Assembly (NCBI GenBank): GCA_005502915.1
Contig: SCMT01000007.1
Span: forward strand, 62,001 to 126,000
Reading direction: 5' to 3'
Origin: Lysobacteraceae bacterium 2PB
GTDB taxonomy: Bacteria; Pseudomonadota; Gammaproteobacteria; Xanthomonadales; Xanthomonadaceae
DNA: 64,000 bases
Position numbers and translations under genes: made by a program. Positions 53,272 through 64,000 of this stretch are shown here, piece after piece (the first letter of the stretch is position 1; each line of letters starts with the position of its first letter). The notes below the pieces were generated by a model. That model did not search any database and had not been told where the DNA came from. It saw nothing but the letters and a program-made list of their open reading frames with translations.

Positions 53272-54482
53272 ACCACTGCTCCCGGCTCCACGCCCGTATA
53301 CCGCGCCCTCGGCCGGATCAGTTTGCCTTCCGCCTGCTGCTCCAGCGCATGCGCGAGCCAGCCGGCGAGGCGGCCTGCGGCGAACATCACCAGTGCGGGC
53401 GTGGCGGGCAGCGCGTTCGCGTGGCAGATCGCGGCGAGCATGAAATCGATGTTGGGATGCTGGCCGCTGACATCTTCGGTGGCGGCGACCAGGGCGTCGA
53501 GTTCGCGCATCGCGGGTTCGCCGTCATGGCGTTCGCGCAGACGCGCGAGCAGTTCGGCGGCGCGCGGGTCGCCGTGCGGATACAGCGCGTGGCCGAAGCC
53601 GGGCAGGTCGTCGCCGCGCTGCAGGCGCTCCTCGATGAAGTCGCGCGGCGATGCGGAGGCGCAGGCATCGCCGATCAGCGCATACGCGCGCGCGGTGGCG
53701 CCGCCGTGGCGCGGACCGGAGAGCGCGGCGAGGCCGGCGCAGACGGTCGCGTGCAGATGCGCGCCGGTGGAGGCGACCACGCGCGCGGCGAACGCGGAGA
53801 CGTTGAGTTCGTGGTCGGCGCACAGCACCAGCGCGGCGCGGACCAGGTCGGCGAAGCCCGCGTCGCCGGGTGTCCAGACCTCGGCGAGCAATGCATGCAC
53901 CGGGCCGCCCGGCGGCGCGCGGCCGACCAGCAGCGCGGCGGTCTGGCGGAGCAGGGCGGCGGCGATCTCGTGGCGCGCGCGCGTCGTCGAATTCAGCGCG
54001 CCGCGCGCGCCGAGGGCGAGCAGGGGGATCGCGGCCATCGCGCGCTCCAGCGGCGGCAGCGTGGCGTCGGCCGCGAGGCCGGCCACGTGCGCCGGCCAGG
54101 CGGCGCCGTGCGGCGCGGCGAAGGGGTCGTGTGCGCCGCAGTCCCACAGCAGCCGGGCGGCGTCCTCCAGCGTCGCGCCGTCGCGCACGGCGGCGATGGC
54201 CGAGCGCCCGCGGTAGTAGGGGCCGTCGGGGCGGATCAGCGAGATCCGGGTTTCCAGTACCGGCAGGCCTCGGTCGAGGCTGTGCGCCGCCGCCGCCGCC
54301 GCGCTGCGCCCGACCTGCTTGCGCTGCGCCAGCCGCTCGACGTCGAGCCGGGCGTACAGCCGGGTGCGATGGTCGGGGCCGGGGCGGGATTCGATCAGGC
54401 CCCGGCTGACATAGGCATAGAGCGTGGCCTGGCTGATGCCGAGCAGGGCGCAGGTTTCGCGGGCGGTGAGGAGGTCGGCCAT
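53268..54482 (-). CDS. Citrate synthase-family protein with N-terminal DNA-binding domain
   Basis: A 404-residue fusion. Residues 1-60 form a MerR/Xre-like helix-turn-helix (MADLLTARETCALLGISQAT, then LYAYVSRGLIESR). The rest is a citrate synthase domain with the three catalytic positions kept: histidine in GPRHGGA, histidine in GFGHALYPHGDPRA and aspartate in HPNIDFMLAAI. It may therefore be both enzyme and regulator. It faces prpB, with TTGAT repeats at 54491-54518 in the shared control region. Confidence 0.85.
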   Translation of the reverse strand: MADLLTARETCALLGISQATLYAYVSRGLIESRPGPDHRTRLYARLDVERLAQRKQVGRSAAAAAAHSLDRGLPVLETRISLIRPDGPYYRGRSAIAAVRDGATLEDAARLLWDCGAHDPFAAPHGAAWPAHVAGLAADATLPPLERAMAAIPLLALGARGALNSTTRARHEIAAALLRQTAALLVGRAPPGGPVHALLAEVWTPGDAGFADLVRAALVLCADHELNVSAFAARVVASTGAHLHATVCAGLAALSGPRHGGATARAYALIGDACASASPRDFIEERLQRGDDLPGFGHALYPHGDPRAAELLARLRERHDGEPAMRELDALVAATEDVSGQHPNIDFMLAAICHANALPATPALVMFAAGRLAGWLAHALEQQAEGKLIRPRARYTGVEPGAVV

Positions 54483-54490
54483 GGCGACAG

Positions 54491-54518
54491 ATTGATCGAT
54501 CCAATCAAGATTGATCAA
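54491..54518. promoter_or_regulatory. Repeated TTGAT operator between the HTH-citrate synthase and prpB
   Basis: ATTGATC occurs twice (54491-54497 and 54510-54516, 19 bases apart). TTGAT and ATCAA are also arranged as an inverted pair with seven bases between (54492-54496, 54504-54508), and TTGATCAA (54511-54518) is a palindrome. The repeats begin nine bases upstream of the HTH-citrate synthase ATG (54482), a natural place for autoregulation. Binding by that protein's helix-turn-helix is inferred. Confidence 0.55.
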
Positions 54519-54606
54519 CCCCGGGCTTGGTGCGAGATTGGCGCCCCCGACGGCCCCTCGCCGTCGATCCCGGCGGGATGGCCCGCCGATGTGCCAGGAG
54601 GTTTCC

Positions 54607-55491
54607 ATGTCCATCGCTTCGCCCGGCGCACGCTTCCGGGCTGCCCTCGCCGAAGAATCGCCTCTGCAGGTGATCGGCGCCATCAACGCCAACCACGCCC
54701 TGCTCGCCAGGCGCGCCGGCTACCGCGCCATCTACCTGTCGGGCGGCGGCGTCGCCGCCGGTTCGCTCGGCTTGCCCGACCTGGGCATCAACACGCTGGA
54801 GGACGTGCTGATCGACGTCCGCCGGATCACCGATGTCTGCGACCTGCCGCTGCTGGTCGACATCGACACCGGCTTCGGCCCCAGCGCCTTCAACATCGAG
54901 CGCACGATCAAGTCGCTGATCAAGGCCGGCGCCGCCGCCTGCCACATCGAGGACCAGGTCGGCGCCAAGCGCTGCGGCCATCGTCCCGGCAAGGAGATCG
55001 TGTCGCAGGGCGAGATGGTCGATCGCGTGAAGGCCGCCGCCGACGCCAAGACCGACCCGGACTTCTTCCTGATCGCGCGCACCGACGCCATCCAGGTCGA
55101 CGGCGTTGACGCGGCGATCGAACGCGCCATCGCCTGCGTCGAGGCCGGCGCCGACGGCATCTTCGCCGAGGCCGCCTACGACCTCGACACCTACCGCCGC
55201 TTCGTCGATGCGGTGAAGGTGCCGGTGCTGGCCAACATCACCGAATTCGGCAAGACCCCGCTGTTCAGCCGCGACGAACTGGCCTCGGCCGGCGTCGCCA
55301 TCCAGCTGTTCCCGCTGTCCGCGTTCCGCGCCATGAACAAGGCCGCCGAGAACGTGTACGCCAGCATCCGCCGCGACGGCCACCAGAAGGCCGTGGTCGA
55401 CACGATGCAGACGCGCGAGGAGCTCTACGACCGCATCGGCTACCACGCGTTCGAAGGCAAGCTCGACGCGCTGTTCGCCGCGAAGAAATGA
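54607..55491 (+). CDS. prpB: 2-methylisocitrate lyase
   Basis: A 294-residue lyase of the isocitrate lyase family that splits 2-methylisocitrate into pyruvate and succinate in the methylcitrate cycle. The active-site loop [12 protein letters not shown] and [18 protein letters not shown] are visible. A strong AGGAGG site precedes ATG 54607. It is followed after 31 bases by prpC. Confidence 0.94.
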   Translation: MSIASPGARFRAALAEESPLQVIGAINANHALLARRAGYRAIYLSGGGVAAGSLGLPDLGINTLEDVLIDVRRITDVCDLPLLVDIDTGFGPSAFNIERTIKSLIKAGAAACHIEDQVGAKRCGHRPGKEIVSQGEMVDRVKAAADAKTDPDFFLIARTDAIQVDGVDAAIERAIACVEAGADGIFAEAAYDLDTYRRFVDAVKVPVLANITEFGKTPLFSRDELASAGVAIQLFPLSAFRAMNKAAENVYASIRRDGHQKAVVDTMQTREELYDRIGYHAFEGKLDALFAAKK

Positions 55492-55522
55492 CGCAGAAGA
55501 CACGAGACGAAAGGACAGGACC

Positions 55523-56680
55523 ATGAGCGACAACGCCAACCAAGTACTCCCCAAGGCCAAGAAATCCGTCGCGCTGAGCGGCACCGCCGCCGGCAACACC
55601 GCGCTGTGCACCGTCGGCCGCAGCGGCAACGACCTGCATTACCGCGGCTACGACATCCACGACCTCGCCACGCAGTCGACCTTCGAGGAAGTCGCGCACC
55701 TGCTGGTGCACGGCAGCCTGCCGACCGCGTCGCAGCTCAAGGCCTACCGCACCAAGCTCAAGCGCCTGCGCGGCCTGCCCGCGCTGGTCCAGGAAGCCCT
55801 TGAGCTGGTGCCGGCGAACGCGCATCCGATGGACGTGATGCGCACCGGCTGCTCGGTGCTGGGCACGGTGCTGCCCGAACGCGAAGGCCATCCGGCCAGC
55901 GAAGCGCGCGACATCGCCGACAAGCTGATCGCGAGCTTCGGTTCGATGCTGCTGTACTGGTGGCACTTCACCCGCAACGGCCGCCGCATCGATGTAGAGA
56001 CCGATGACGACAGCGTCGCCGCGCATTTCCTGCACCTGCTGCACGGCGAGCCGCCGAGTGCGCTGCACGCCGATTCGCTGGACAAGTCGCTGATCCTCTA
56101 CGCCGAACACGAGTTCAACGCGTCGACGTTCACCGCACGCGTGATCGCCGGCACAGGTTCGGACCTGCATTCGTGCATCACCGGTGCGATCGGTGCGCTG
56201 CGTGGTCCGAAGCACGGTGGCGCCAATGAAGTCGCGATGGACATCATCAGCCGCTACGGCAGCGCCGACCAGGCGGAAGCCGACATCCGTGCGCGCATGG
56301 AGCGCAAGGAGATCATCATCGGCTTCGGTCATCCGGTGTACACCATCGGCGATCCGCGCAACCCGATCATCAAGGAACTCTCGCGCAAGCTCTGCAAGGA
56401 CGGCGGCAACGACACGCTGTTCGACGTCAGCGAGCGCATCGAGACGCTGATGATGGACACCAAGAAGATGTTCCCGAACCTCGACTGGTACAGCGCTTCG
56501 GCCTATCACATGATGGGCATCCCGACGCCGATGTTCACGCCGCTGTTCGTGATCGCGCGCACCACCGGCTGGAGCGCGCACGTGATCGAGCAGCGCGAGG
56601 ACGGCAAGATCATCCGACCGAGCGCGAACTACACCGGCCCGGAAGACCGCGCGTACGTCGCGATCGACAAGCGCGGCTGA
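55523..56680 (+). CDS. prpC: 2-methylcitrate synthase
   Basis: A 385-residue synthase that condenses propionyl-CoA with oxaloacetate. The catalytic residues sit in [23 protein letters not shown] and NLDWYSA. Its location after prpB supports the methylcitrate rather than citrate role. acnD, prpF or prpD, often found beside these genes, do not follow; the dehydratase step must be encoded elsewhere. A terminator hairpin follows. Confidence 0.93.
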   Translation: MSDNANQVLPKAKKSVALSGTAAGNTALCTVGRSGNDLHYRGYDIHDLATQSTFEEVAHLLVHGSLPTASQLKAYRTKLKRLRGLPALVQEALELVPANAHPMDVMRTGCSVLGTVLPEREGHPASEARDIADKLIASFGSMLLYWWHFTRNGRRIDVETDDDSVAAHFLHLLHGEPPSALHADSLDKSLILYAEHEFNASTFTARVIAGTGSDLHSCITGAIGALRGPKHGGANEVAMDIISRYGSADQAEADIRARMERKEIIIGFGHPVYTIGDPRNPIIKELSRKLCKDGGNDTLFDVSERIETLMMDTKKMFPNLDWYSASAYHMMGIPTPMFTPLFVIARTTGWSAHVIEQREDGKIIRPSANYTGPEDRAYVAIDKRG

Positions 56681-56705
56681 TCGCCCGCTGCGGATCCTGC
56701 GACGC

Positions 56706-56733
56706 CATCGGGGCGCCTTCGGGCGCCCCGATG
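56706..56733 (+). terminator. Hairpin after prpC
   Basis: A 12-bp stem (56706-56717 with 56722-56733) with a TTCG loop, 26 bases after the stop. Only a short TTT follows. Confidence 0.65.
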
Positions 56734-56788
56734 CGTTTCGGAGGCGGCTTGCGCTATCGTGCACCGATCGAACTCCAGCGTCATCGCA

Positions 56789-57265
56789 ATGGATACCTCC
56801 TGGCTGATTCCCTCCGAACAATGGATCGAGCACGCGCTGGTCGCGCTCGCCGCCATCGGCGTGACCGCGCTGGTCGTGGTCCTGCATTACGAAGGCCTGC
56901 ACTGGCTGGCGAAGCATTTCTCCGGTCGCGCGCCGACGCGCAGTCGCGCGGTCATGCTGCGCATCATGTTCGCGCTGCTGGCGCTGCACATCGTCGAGAT
57001 CAGGTGCTACGGCCTGGCCTACTGGATCCTGCTGAAGATTCCCGGCACCGGTTTCGTCCACGGCGAGCACGATCTGGACAACCTGTTCGACGCGATCTAC
57101 CTCTCCGCCACCACGTATTCCACGCTCGGTTTCGGCGATCTCGCGCCGGTCGGCGCCATCCGCCTCGTCGCCGGCATGGAGGCGCTGACCGGCTTCCTGC
57201 TGGTCACCTGGTCCGCGTCTTTCACCTATCTGGAAATGTCGCGGTACTGGCGACGGGACAATTGA
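56789..57265 (+). CDS. Small two-pore-helix potassium channel
   Basis: A 158-residue channel with helices near residues 15-32, 55-78 and 123-145 and the selectivity-filter loop TLGFGD (112-117) between the last two. The filter reads T-L-G-F-G-D instead of T-V-G-Y-G-D, within the range of KcsA-like and Ion_trans_2 channels. No RCK or cyclic-nucleotide domain is attached. ATG 56789 was chosen over an earlier frame start with no support. Confidence 0.8.
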   Translation: MDTSWLIPSEQWIEHALVALAAIGVTALVVVLHYEGLHWLAKHFSGRAPTRSRAVMLRIMFALLALHIVEIRCYGLAYWILLKIPGTGFVHGEHDLDNLFDAIYLSATTYSTLGFGDLAPVGAIRLVAGMEALTGFLLVTWSASFTYLEMSRYWRRDN

Positions 57266-57280
57266 TCGCCTGAACGACGT

Positions 57281-57298
57281 AGCCGCCCTCGGGCGGCT
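57281..57298. terminator. Hairpin between convergent genes
   Basis: A 7-bp stem (57281-57287 with 57292-57298), loop CTCG, followed by TCGTTT on the + strand. It is a moderate terminator candidate for the channel gene. Confidence 0.5.
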
Positions 57299-57328
57299 TC
57301 GTTTCGAATGCGGAGCGAAGGAACAGGC

Positions 57329-57943
57329 TTACGACAGCCCTTCGTCCTTCAGCACCTTCTGCACCGCCGGATCCGCTTCGACGCGCGCCGCGAACGCGGC
57401 GAGGTGATCGAGGCCGGAAAGATCGACGCCCGTACCGCGCGCCCAGCGATACGTGACGTACAGATAGGGATCGGCGATGGAACGCGTGTCGCCGGCGATC
57501 CAGTCGCGCGACTTCAGCTGTTCGTCGGCGCGCTCGTAGAGCTTGCGCACCTTCGCGCGCGCGGCGTCCTTGGTCTTGTCGATCAGCGCGGCGTCTTCGA
57601 GATAGGCGGTGCTGCCGAAGATCGGATGGAAGGCGGGATGCACGTCGGAATTGGCGAACGCCAGCCACTTGTTCACTTCCGCGCGGCTCTTCGCGCTGCC
57701 GTCGCCGCCGAGGCCGGCTTCGGGATGCAGGTCTGCGAGATAGTTGAGGATCGCGGCGTTCTGCGTGAGCACCCAGCCGTCGTCTTCGAGCGCGGGCACC
57801 GCACCTGCCGGATTGATCGCGAGGTATTCCGGCTTGTAGCGGTCTTCGCGCGTGACGCGCACCGCTTCGTAGGGCTTGCCGATCCATTCGAGCACGATGT
57901 GGTCGGCGAGCGAGCATGCGCCGGGCGAGTAGTACAGTTTCAT
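57329..57943 (-). CDS. Glutathione S-transferase, beta-like
   Basis: A 204-residue transferase. The thioredoxin-like N-terminal domain has the SPGACSLADH segment with the cysteine of beta-class enzymes and NPAGAVPALEDDGWVLTQN; the helical C-terminal domain follows. It conjugates or reduces with glutathione; the substrate is unknown. Confidence 0.9.
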   Translation of the reverse strand: MKLYYSPGACSLADHIVLEWIGKPYEAVRVTREDRYKPEYLAINPAGAVPALEDDGWVLTQNAAILNYLADLHPEAGLGGDGSAKSRAEVNKWLAFANSDVHPAFHPIFGSTAYLEDAALIDKTKDAARAKVRKLYERADEQLKSRDWIAGDTRSIADPYLYVTYRWARGTGVDLSGLDHLAAFAARVEADPAVQKVLKDEGLS

Positions 57944-58111
57944 CAGCGACTCCGTTCCTGTGTGGGAGAGTGAGCCGGGATGATGGTTGGCGCATCCTCG
58001 CTGCTCAATCGTAGCCGGTGGAACGCAGTGTCGTCGCCCGGACAAAACGAAGGCCGCGCGAGGCGGCCCTGGAATGTTGCGGTGATGCAGCTGTGGTGAG
58101 CACTGCGCGAC

Positions 58112-58585
58112 TCAGCCGCGCGCGGGCTTGCGTTCCTTCGGCTTGAGCGACTGCACCTTGAGGAAGGTGTGATCGCCGATCGTGGCGACCTGGTAGGCGT
58201 TGCGCCAGCTCGGCTGCGCGATCGACAGCGCGGCGAAGTGGCTGGCGCCGGGGACGATCTCCTTGCGTTCGCCTTCGGGCAGGGCCCAGTTGCGCTCGGA
58301 TTCGAGCGCGATGGTGACCGCCTGCGACCAGGCCTCGGCATTGCCCAGCCGGGTGCCGGGAGAAACGAGGGTCGGCGCGAACTGCTTGCGGGCGGTGACG
58401 ACTTCGCACATCGAGTCGCCCCACAGGCCGCTGTCCTCGCGACGGAGGGCGACTTCGGCGACGGCCTGCTGGCCGCGGACCGGCTGGTTGCGGGCTTCGA
58501 GGTAGAGGGTGGTGCTGAGACACAGGGAATCGGCGGCCTGGGGCGGCAACACCGACGCGATCCAGAGGATCCATGCGAGTTTCAT
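58112..58585 (-). CDS. SleB-type cell wall hydrolase
   Basis: A 157-residue secreted protein of the Hydrolase_2 (SleB/CwlJ) group. It has a signal peptide (WILWIASVLPPQA) and the core pattern LYLEARNQPVRGQQAVAEV with GASHFAA further on. Family members act on cortex or cell-wall peptidoglycan. In this non-spore-former it is probably a wall-remodelling enzyme. Confidence 0.82.
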   Translation of the reverse strand: MKLAWILWIASVLPPQAADSLCLSTTLYLEARNQPVRGQQAVAEVALRREDSGLWGDSMCEVVTARKQFAPTLVSPGTRLGNAEAWSQAVTIALESERNWALPEGERKEIVPGASHFAALSIAQPSWRNAYQVATIGDHTFLKVQSLKPKERKPARG

Positions 58586-59148
58586 TGGGACTCCTTGCTC
58601 CGTTGCTTCGGGCCGTACGGGGGCGCTGTCGCATGGCGGGGGGCCTGACAGGGCTTCGTGATCGGCGGGACGAGTTGGCGTACTGGGGAGGGCGAGCGAC
58701 TCTGTGGTCGCTTGGCGTCTGCCGGGCGCTCTCTGCGGAGCGCTGTCGCCGGAATCAGACCCTTGCCCGAACGTGGACCGGGAACAGGGGCTTCACCTCT
58801 TCGGGTGGGGCATCGCCTGCCGCGGTCTCGCGCTGGTCCCGCACTGGCCAGGGCGGGAAAGCGGGCGCATCGTAGCCGGCGAAACATAATGCCAGCTGAA
58901 CGCGAAATCAGAACTTCATGATTTGACTGGAGTTTTTGTTCAGAAGGCTGCGTAAGCCCCTGTTCTCGCAGGCGTATCAGCCCGTGCTGAGTCATGCCAC
59001 AGGCGCTGCGCTGCTGCACCTCAAGCCGCGATCGCGTTCACGAATTGCGCGGATTTCGGGGTTGAAATGCCCCGTGGAACAAGATTTTCATGTTCCACGA
59101 GGCTTCGGAGCAGGGTTGCGGGTCTGTCGCAGTGCGCGGATACGGCGG
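58586..59148. other. Long gap between sleB-like and fadH genes
   Basis: 563 bases with no convincing gene. A palindrome CGTGGAAC (59073-59080) and GTTCCACG (59092-59099), spaced 11 bases, lies 50 bases beyond the fadH stop; it may be part of a terminator or a binding site. CATAAT-like boxes near 58887 could be promoters for the SleB-type gene. I see nothing else. Confidence 0.4.
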
Positions 59149-61248
<2,100 letters not shown>

Positions 61249-61357
61249 TCAATACGTTGGCGTATGGAGTGGGGAGGGTGCCGGGAATGCGCGGCGGATT
61301 CAAGCATGGCATGCGGCCGGGGCGGGGAGGCGCTTGCAGGCATGTCCTTGAGGGCGT

Positions 61358-61455
61358 GCCCCCCACCCCGACCCTCCCCCGCAGGCGGGGGAGGGAGCAA
61401 AGCGATGGCGATCTTCTCCTTCCCCTGCATCGCGGGGGAGGGCCGGGGTGGGGGC
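61358..61455. repeat. GC-rich nested palindrome upstream of fadH
   Basis: The outer arms (61358-61380 with 61434-61455) are nearly perfect 22-bp inverted repeats of the GCCCCCACCCC type. Inside lies a perfect 10-bp hairpin (61372-61381 with 61386-61395). This looks like a REP or BIME-like interspersed repeat. The rest of the 301-base gap between fadH and the operon at 61547 holds no gene. Confidence 0.6.
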
Positions 61456-61546
61456 AAGGAGACGGGACACCGGCCCCGTTGCCATCCGCCCCCGCATCGC
61501 CGACCATGGCCGCCCTTTGCCAGACGCCCCGAACGCCGACGCCTTG

Positions 61547-62995
61547 ATGGAGCCCAGCGACCACCCCGACAGCGCGCCCATGCGGGATTTCCTCCGCCCG
61601 GGCATCGTCGCCGAGGACCTGCCCGAGCTCCACCCGCTGCTCGCCGCGCGCGACCAGCTGCGCGCCTTCTCGACCCTGTTCCACGGCAGCGAAGAAGCGG
61701 TGATGCTGCGCCTGCTGGTGCTGCGCGCCATCGGCGAGCGCGGCGAGGCGCCGGACTGGTCGCCGCAGGAACTGCGCGACACCTTTTCCTATCTCGACCC
61801 GGTCAAGTGCGACACGGTGCTGCAGCGGCTGCGCGACAACCACCTGCTGCTGTGGGACGGCGGTACCCAGCGCTACCGCATCAGCCCGGTCGGTCGCCAG
61901 GCGCTGGCCGCCATCGGCATGCTCCTGCAGTTCAACCGGGAAGGCGACGAACTGGCCTACGTCACCGCGCAGATCGCCGCCGGCCAGGCGGTCGGCAAGG
62001 TCGGCGCCGACGACCTGCAACATCTTCTGTCGCGCCTCAACGAACTGCGCGCGGATTTCGACGAAGCCGTGCTCAGCGGCTCGGAACACCGCATCCATCG
62101 CGCCGCGAACACCCTGCAGTCGGTATGGCGCTGGGTGGAGAAGGGCACCGAGATCGTCAACCGCATCGCCGCAGACGACATGCTCGACGCCGCGACGCAC
62201 CGCGTCGCCCAGCAGATCGGTCGTGCGCAGAGCGCGATGCTGCGCCAGACCAGCGTGTTCCAGCGCGCCCTCAACCAGCTCGACCGCCATCGCGTGCATC
62301 TCGGCGCCAGCGGCCTGTCCTCGTCCGACGTGAACCGCTACCTGCGCGCGATCGACGCCAAGGCGCTGCGCGCGCATGCTGACGACGCCCTGGCCACGGT
62401 GCCCGCGCCGGCCTTCGCGCTGTCGCCGATCGCCCTGGACGTGGCCGAGTTCGAGTTGATCGAACGCGAGCGCGAGGCGGCCGAGAACGAAGACCTGCCG
62501 AGCGCCCAGGCGGTGCCTACCGACGCCGCGATCCCGCTGCCCGAGTCCGACGAGACCGTCGCGCGCAGCTGGCTGGATCAGCTCGGCGCGCTCGCCGAAG
62601 GCGGCCGGCTCGCCGACCTCGTGCCGCACGGCGACTTCGTGCGCAGCGCCTACCGCTTCTCGCTGCTCGGCCTGCTCGGCGATCCCGGCGCGGAAAACCG
62701 CAGCGGCGTGAGCGCCGAACTGGCGCGCATCCCGCTGCGCTGGCGCACCACGCGCGAACTCGAACCCGTCGGCCGTGCCGGCGTCGCCATGATCAGCCGC
62801 AGCGAACTCGTGCCTTGCGACGGAGGCGAGCCCGCGCCCGAGCCTCCTGACGACGCGCCCGACGACACGACTGACGACGCGCCCGGCCCCGCTGCCGACG
62901 ATGCGCAGGCCGAGGCCCCGACCGCCGCGCCGCGCAAACGCAAACAACCGGTTGGCGCCGGCAAGGCGCCCGCCAAACGCAAGAAGACCGCATGA
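61547..62995 (+). CDS. Winged-helix protein, possible kleisin-like subunit of an SMC operon
   Basis: A 482-residue protein. The N-terminal 100 residues contain helical RAFSTLFHGSEEAVMLRLLV and a winged-helix pattern (DTFSYLDPVKCDTVLQRLRD and a beta pair after DGGTQRYRISPVG). A long middle helical region follows, and then a second compact domain. The C-terminus is Lys/Arg/Ala-rich (RKRKQPVGAGKAPAKRKK), ready to touch DNA. The organisation recalls MukF/MksF/JetA kleisins by position and layout; family membership is not shown. Its stop overlaps the next start by four bases. Confidence 0.6.
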   Translation: MEPSDHPDSAPMRDFLRPGIVAEDLPELHPLLAARDQLRAFSTLFHGSEEAVMLRLLVLRAIGERGEAPDWSPQELRDTFSYLDPVKCDTVLQRLRDNHLLLWDGGTQRYRISPVGRQALAAIGMLLQFNREGDELAYVTAQIAAGQAVGKVGADDLQHLLSRLNELRADFDEAVLSGSEHRIHRAANTLQSVWRWVEKGTEIVNRIAADDMLDAATHRVAQQIGRAQSAMLRQTSVFQRALNQLDRHRVHLGASGLSSSDVNRYLRAIDAKALRAHADDALATVPAPAFALSPIALDVAEFELIEREREAAENEDLPSAQAVPTDAAIPLPESDETVARSWLDQLGALAEGGRLADLVPHGDFVRSAYRFSLLGLLGDPGAENRSGVSAELARIPLRWRTTRELEPVGRAGVAMISRSELVPCDGGEPAPEPPDDAPDDTTDDAPGPAADDAQAEAPTAAPRKRKQPVGAGKAPAKRKKTA

Positions 62996-63789
62996 CGTCC
63001 TTCGACCCCGTTGCATCGCTGATCGCACGCCTGCTGGCCGAACGCTGGCTGCCACGCGACGACCACGCCGTCCGCCAGATGCTGATCGACGCCGGCCCGC
63101 GCGCCGAACTCGACCGCCGCCTCGCCGAGTCCGGCCTGCGCCTGCTCGAACATCCCTACGCCGCGCACGTCGCGCTGGGGATCGCGAAGGCGCAGGAAAC
63201 CGACGTGTTCGGCGGCGGCCGCGCCTGGGCCGCCAGCAACCTGCAGCTCGATCGCGACGCGCTGGCCCTGCTGGTGGTGATCTGGGCGCAGCTGATCCTG
63301 CCCAAGCGCCAGCGCCAGCTCGATCGCCAGGAAAACGACCGCGCGCAGGACCAGTCGCAGATGTTCGCCGAGCTCAAGCCGGTGCCGGTCGGCGCCGAGA
63401 TCGTCGAGCCGCTGAGCGAGCGCACGCTGATCGCCGACTTCGGCGACAAGCTCGGCGGCAAGACCCGCATCAGCTTCAACCTCGGCATCCTCGCCCGCCA
63501 CGGCTTCATCCTCCGTCGCCGCGAACGCGTGCACGAAGGCCCGCTGCTCGACCTGGCCTTCGACTACGAACGCATCGCCGGCCGGATCATGGGCGGCGCG
63601 CTGGCCTTCGTCGTCGAGCGCGCCCGCGAGAGCGTGATGCATGCGCGCGACGTCGAGGACGTGTACGTGACCGACGATGTCGTCCATGACGAGGTCGTCC
63701 ACGACGAAGTTGCGCACGACGAAAGCGTGCAGGACGAAAGCGTGCAGGACGACCCCATCGCCGATGAAACCGCCGGGGAGGGCCGCTGA
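62992..63789 (+). CDS. Putative MksE/JetB-like partner of an SMC ATPase
   Basis: A 265-residue protein: helices at the start (SLIARLLAERWLPRDDHAVRQ), a central LLVVIWAQLILPKRQRQLDR block and a beta-rich segment ILARHGFILRRRERVHEG, then a tail. It has the size and place of the tandem winged-helix (kite) subunit of MksBEF or Wadjet. The tail is acidic and repetitive: VHDE/VQDE units around 63687-63770. It overlaps both neighbours by a few bases, so stoichiometry is probably set by coupled translation. Confidence 0.6.
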   Translation: MTSFDPVASLIARLLAERWLPRDDHAVRQMLIDAGPRAELDRRLAESGLRLLEHPYAAHVALGIAKAQETDVFGGGRAWAASNLQLDRDALALLVVIWAQLILPKRQRQLDRQENDRAQDQSQMFAELKPVPVGAEIVEPLSERTLIADFGDKLGGKTRISFNLGILARHGFILRRRERVHEGPLLDLAFDYERIAGRIMGGALAFVVERARESVMHARDVEDVYVTDDVVHDEVVHDEVAHDESVQDESVQDDPIADETAGEGR

Positions 63790-64000
63790 TGTTCGAGTTC
63801 CGCTCCCTCGAAGTCGTCCACTGGGACTACTGGCAGCGCTTCGAGCTGCCGCTGGACGGTGCCATCGTCACCGTCGTCGGCCCGAACGGTTCGGGCAAGA
63901 CCACGCTGCTCGACGCGCTGCGCACCATCCTCGCCATCGAGGACCGCGACACCGCGCGCGACTACAAGACCTACCTGCGCCATAACGGCAAGTCCCATGC
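63789..64000 (+). CDS. SMC-like ATPase (N-terminal part)
   Basis: The first 70 residues of an ATP-binding protein, cut by the window edge. It starts MFEFRSLEVVHWDYWQRFEL and has the Walker A motif GPNGSGKTT followed by LLDALRTILAIED, as in SMC, MukB and RecN-type proteins. It starts within the stop of the preceding gene. Coiled coils, Walker B and signature motifs would lie outside the window. With its two partners, a condensin-like complex is likely. Confidence 0.75.
   Translation, partial: MFEFRSLEVVHWDYWQRFELPLDGAIVTVVGPNGSGKTTLLDALRTILAIEDRDTARDYKTYLRHNGKSH

Overview
This is a 64 kb, GC-rich piece of bacterial chromosome. The gene order rpoC-rpsL-rpsG-fusA-tuf-S10-spc-alpha, a class II (plant-like) DAHP synthase, and the codon use all fit a gammaproteobacterium of the Xanthomonadaceae, in the Lysobacter/Luteimonas/Xanthomonas neighbourhood. 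The genus cannot be fixed from sequence reading alone. No tRNA, rRNA, complete insertion sequence, prophage or CRISPR array was seen.

Positions 1-21,970 are the translation and transcription core on the + strand: the 3' half of rpoC, the str genes, tuf, the S10 and spc operons with secY, and the alpha operon ending in rpoA and rplQ at a strong terminator. Gene content is ordinary, but rpmJ (L36) is absent from its usual place after secY. Several internal gaps are unusually long and carry GC-rich hairpins. The str and S10 leaders each contain a promoter candidate followed by an intrinsic terminator before the first ribosomal gene, which suggests attenuation.

Positions 22,000-34,300 hold dsbB, class II DAHP synthase, two secreted proteins (a possible LolA-like protein and an S41 peptidase), an isocitrate dehydrogenase gene coupled to a zinc-ribbon protein, a divergent small winged-helix regulator with a near-ideal palindromic operator between them, a TSUP permease, a lipoprotein amidase, a DUF2127 membrane protein and typA/bipA. 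Upstream of typA lies a 270-bp element with perfect 32-bp inverted ends that enclose two more long hairpins.

Positions 34,700-43,820 hold a small membrane protein, a TARG1-like macrodomain protein, ppiB, two cell-envelope proteins, a tightly overlapping three-lipoprotein operon with an M48 protease, an aminotransferase, a glutaredoxin-like protein, malate dehydrogenase and a pseudouridine synthase. Positions 43,900-53,300 are more accessory: an S9 (glutamyl endopeptidase-like) peptidase, a DUF5694 protein, a LytS/LytTR two-component pair, a secreted trypsin with three C-terminal repeats, a TRIC-type channel and two unrecognised small genes.

Positions 53,268-56,680 form a propionate/methylcitrate locus: prpB and prpC face a citrate-synthase homologue that carries an N-terminal DNA-binding helix-turn-helix. 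A two-helix K+ channel, a glutathione transferase, a SleB-type hydrolase and 2,4-dienoyl-CoA reductase follow. The window ends inside a three-gene, translationally coupled operon (winged-helix protein, small partner, SMC-like ATPase). Its layout matches MukBEF/MksBEF/Wadjet condensins, but its first two subunits are not clearly any named family; this is the best candidate for an undescribed system.
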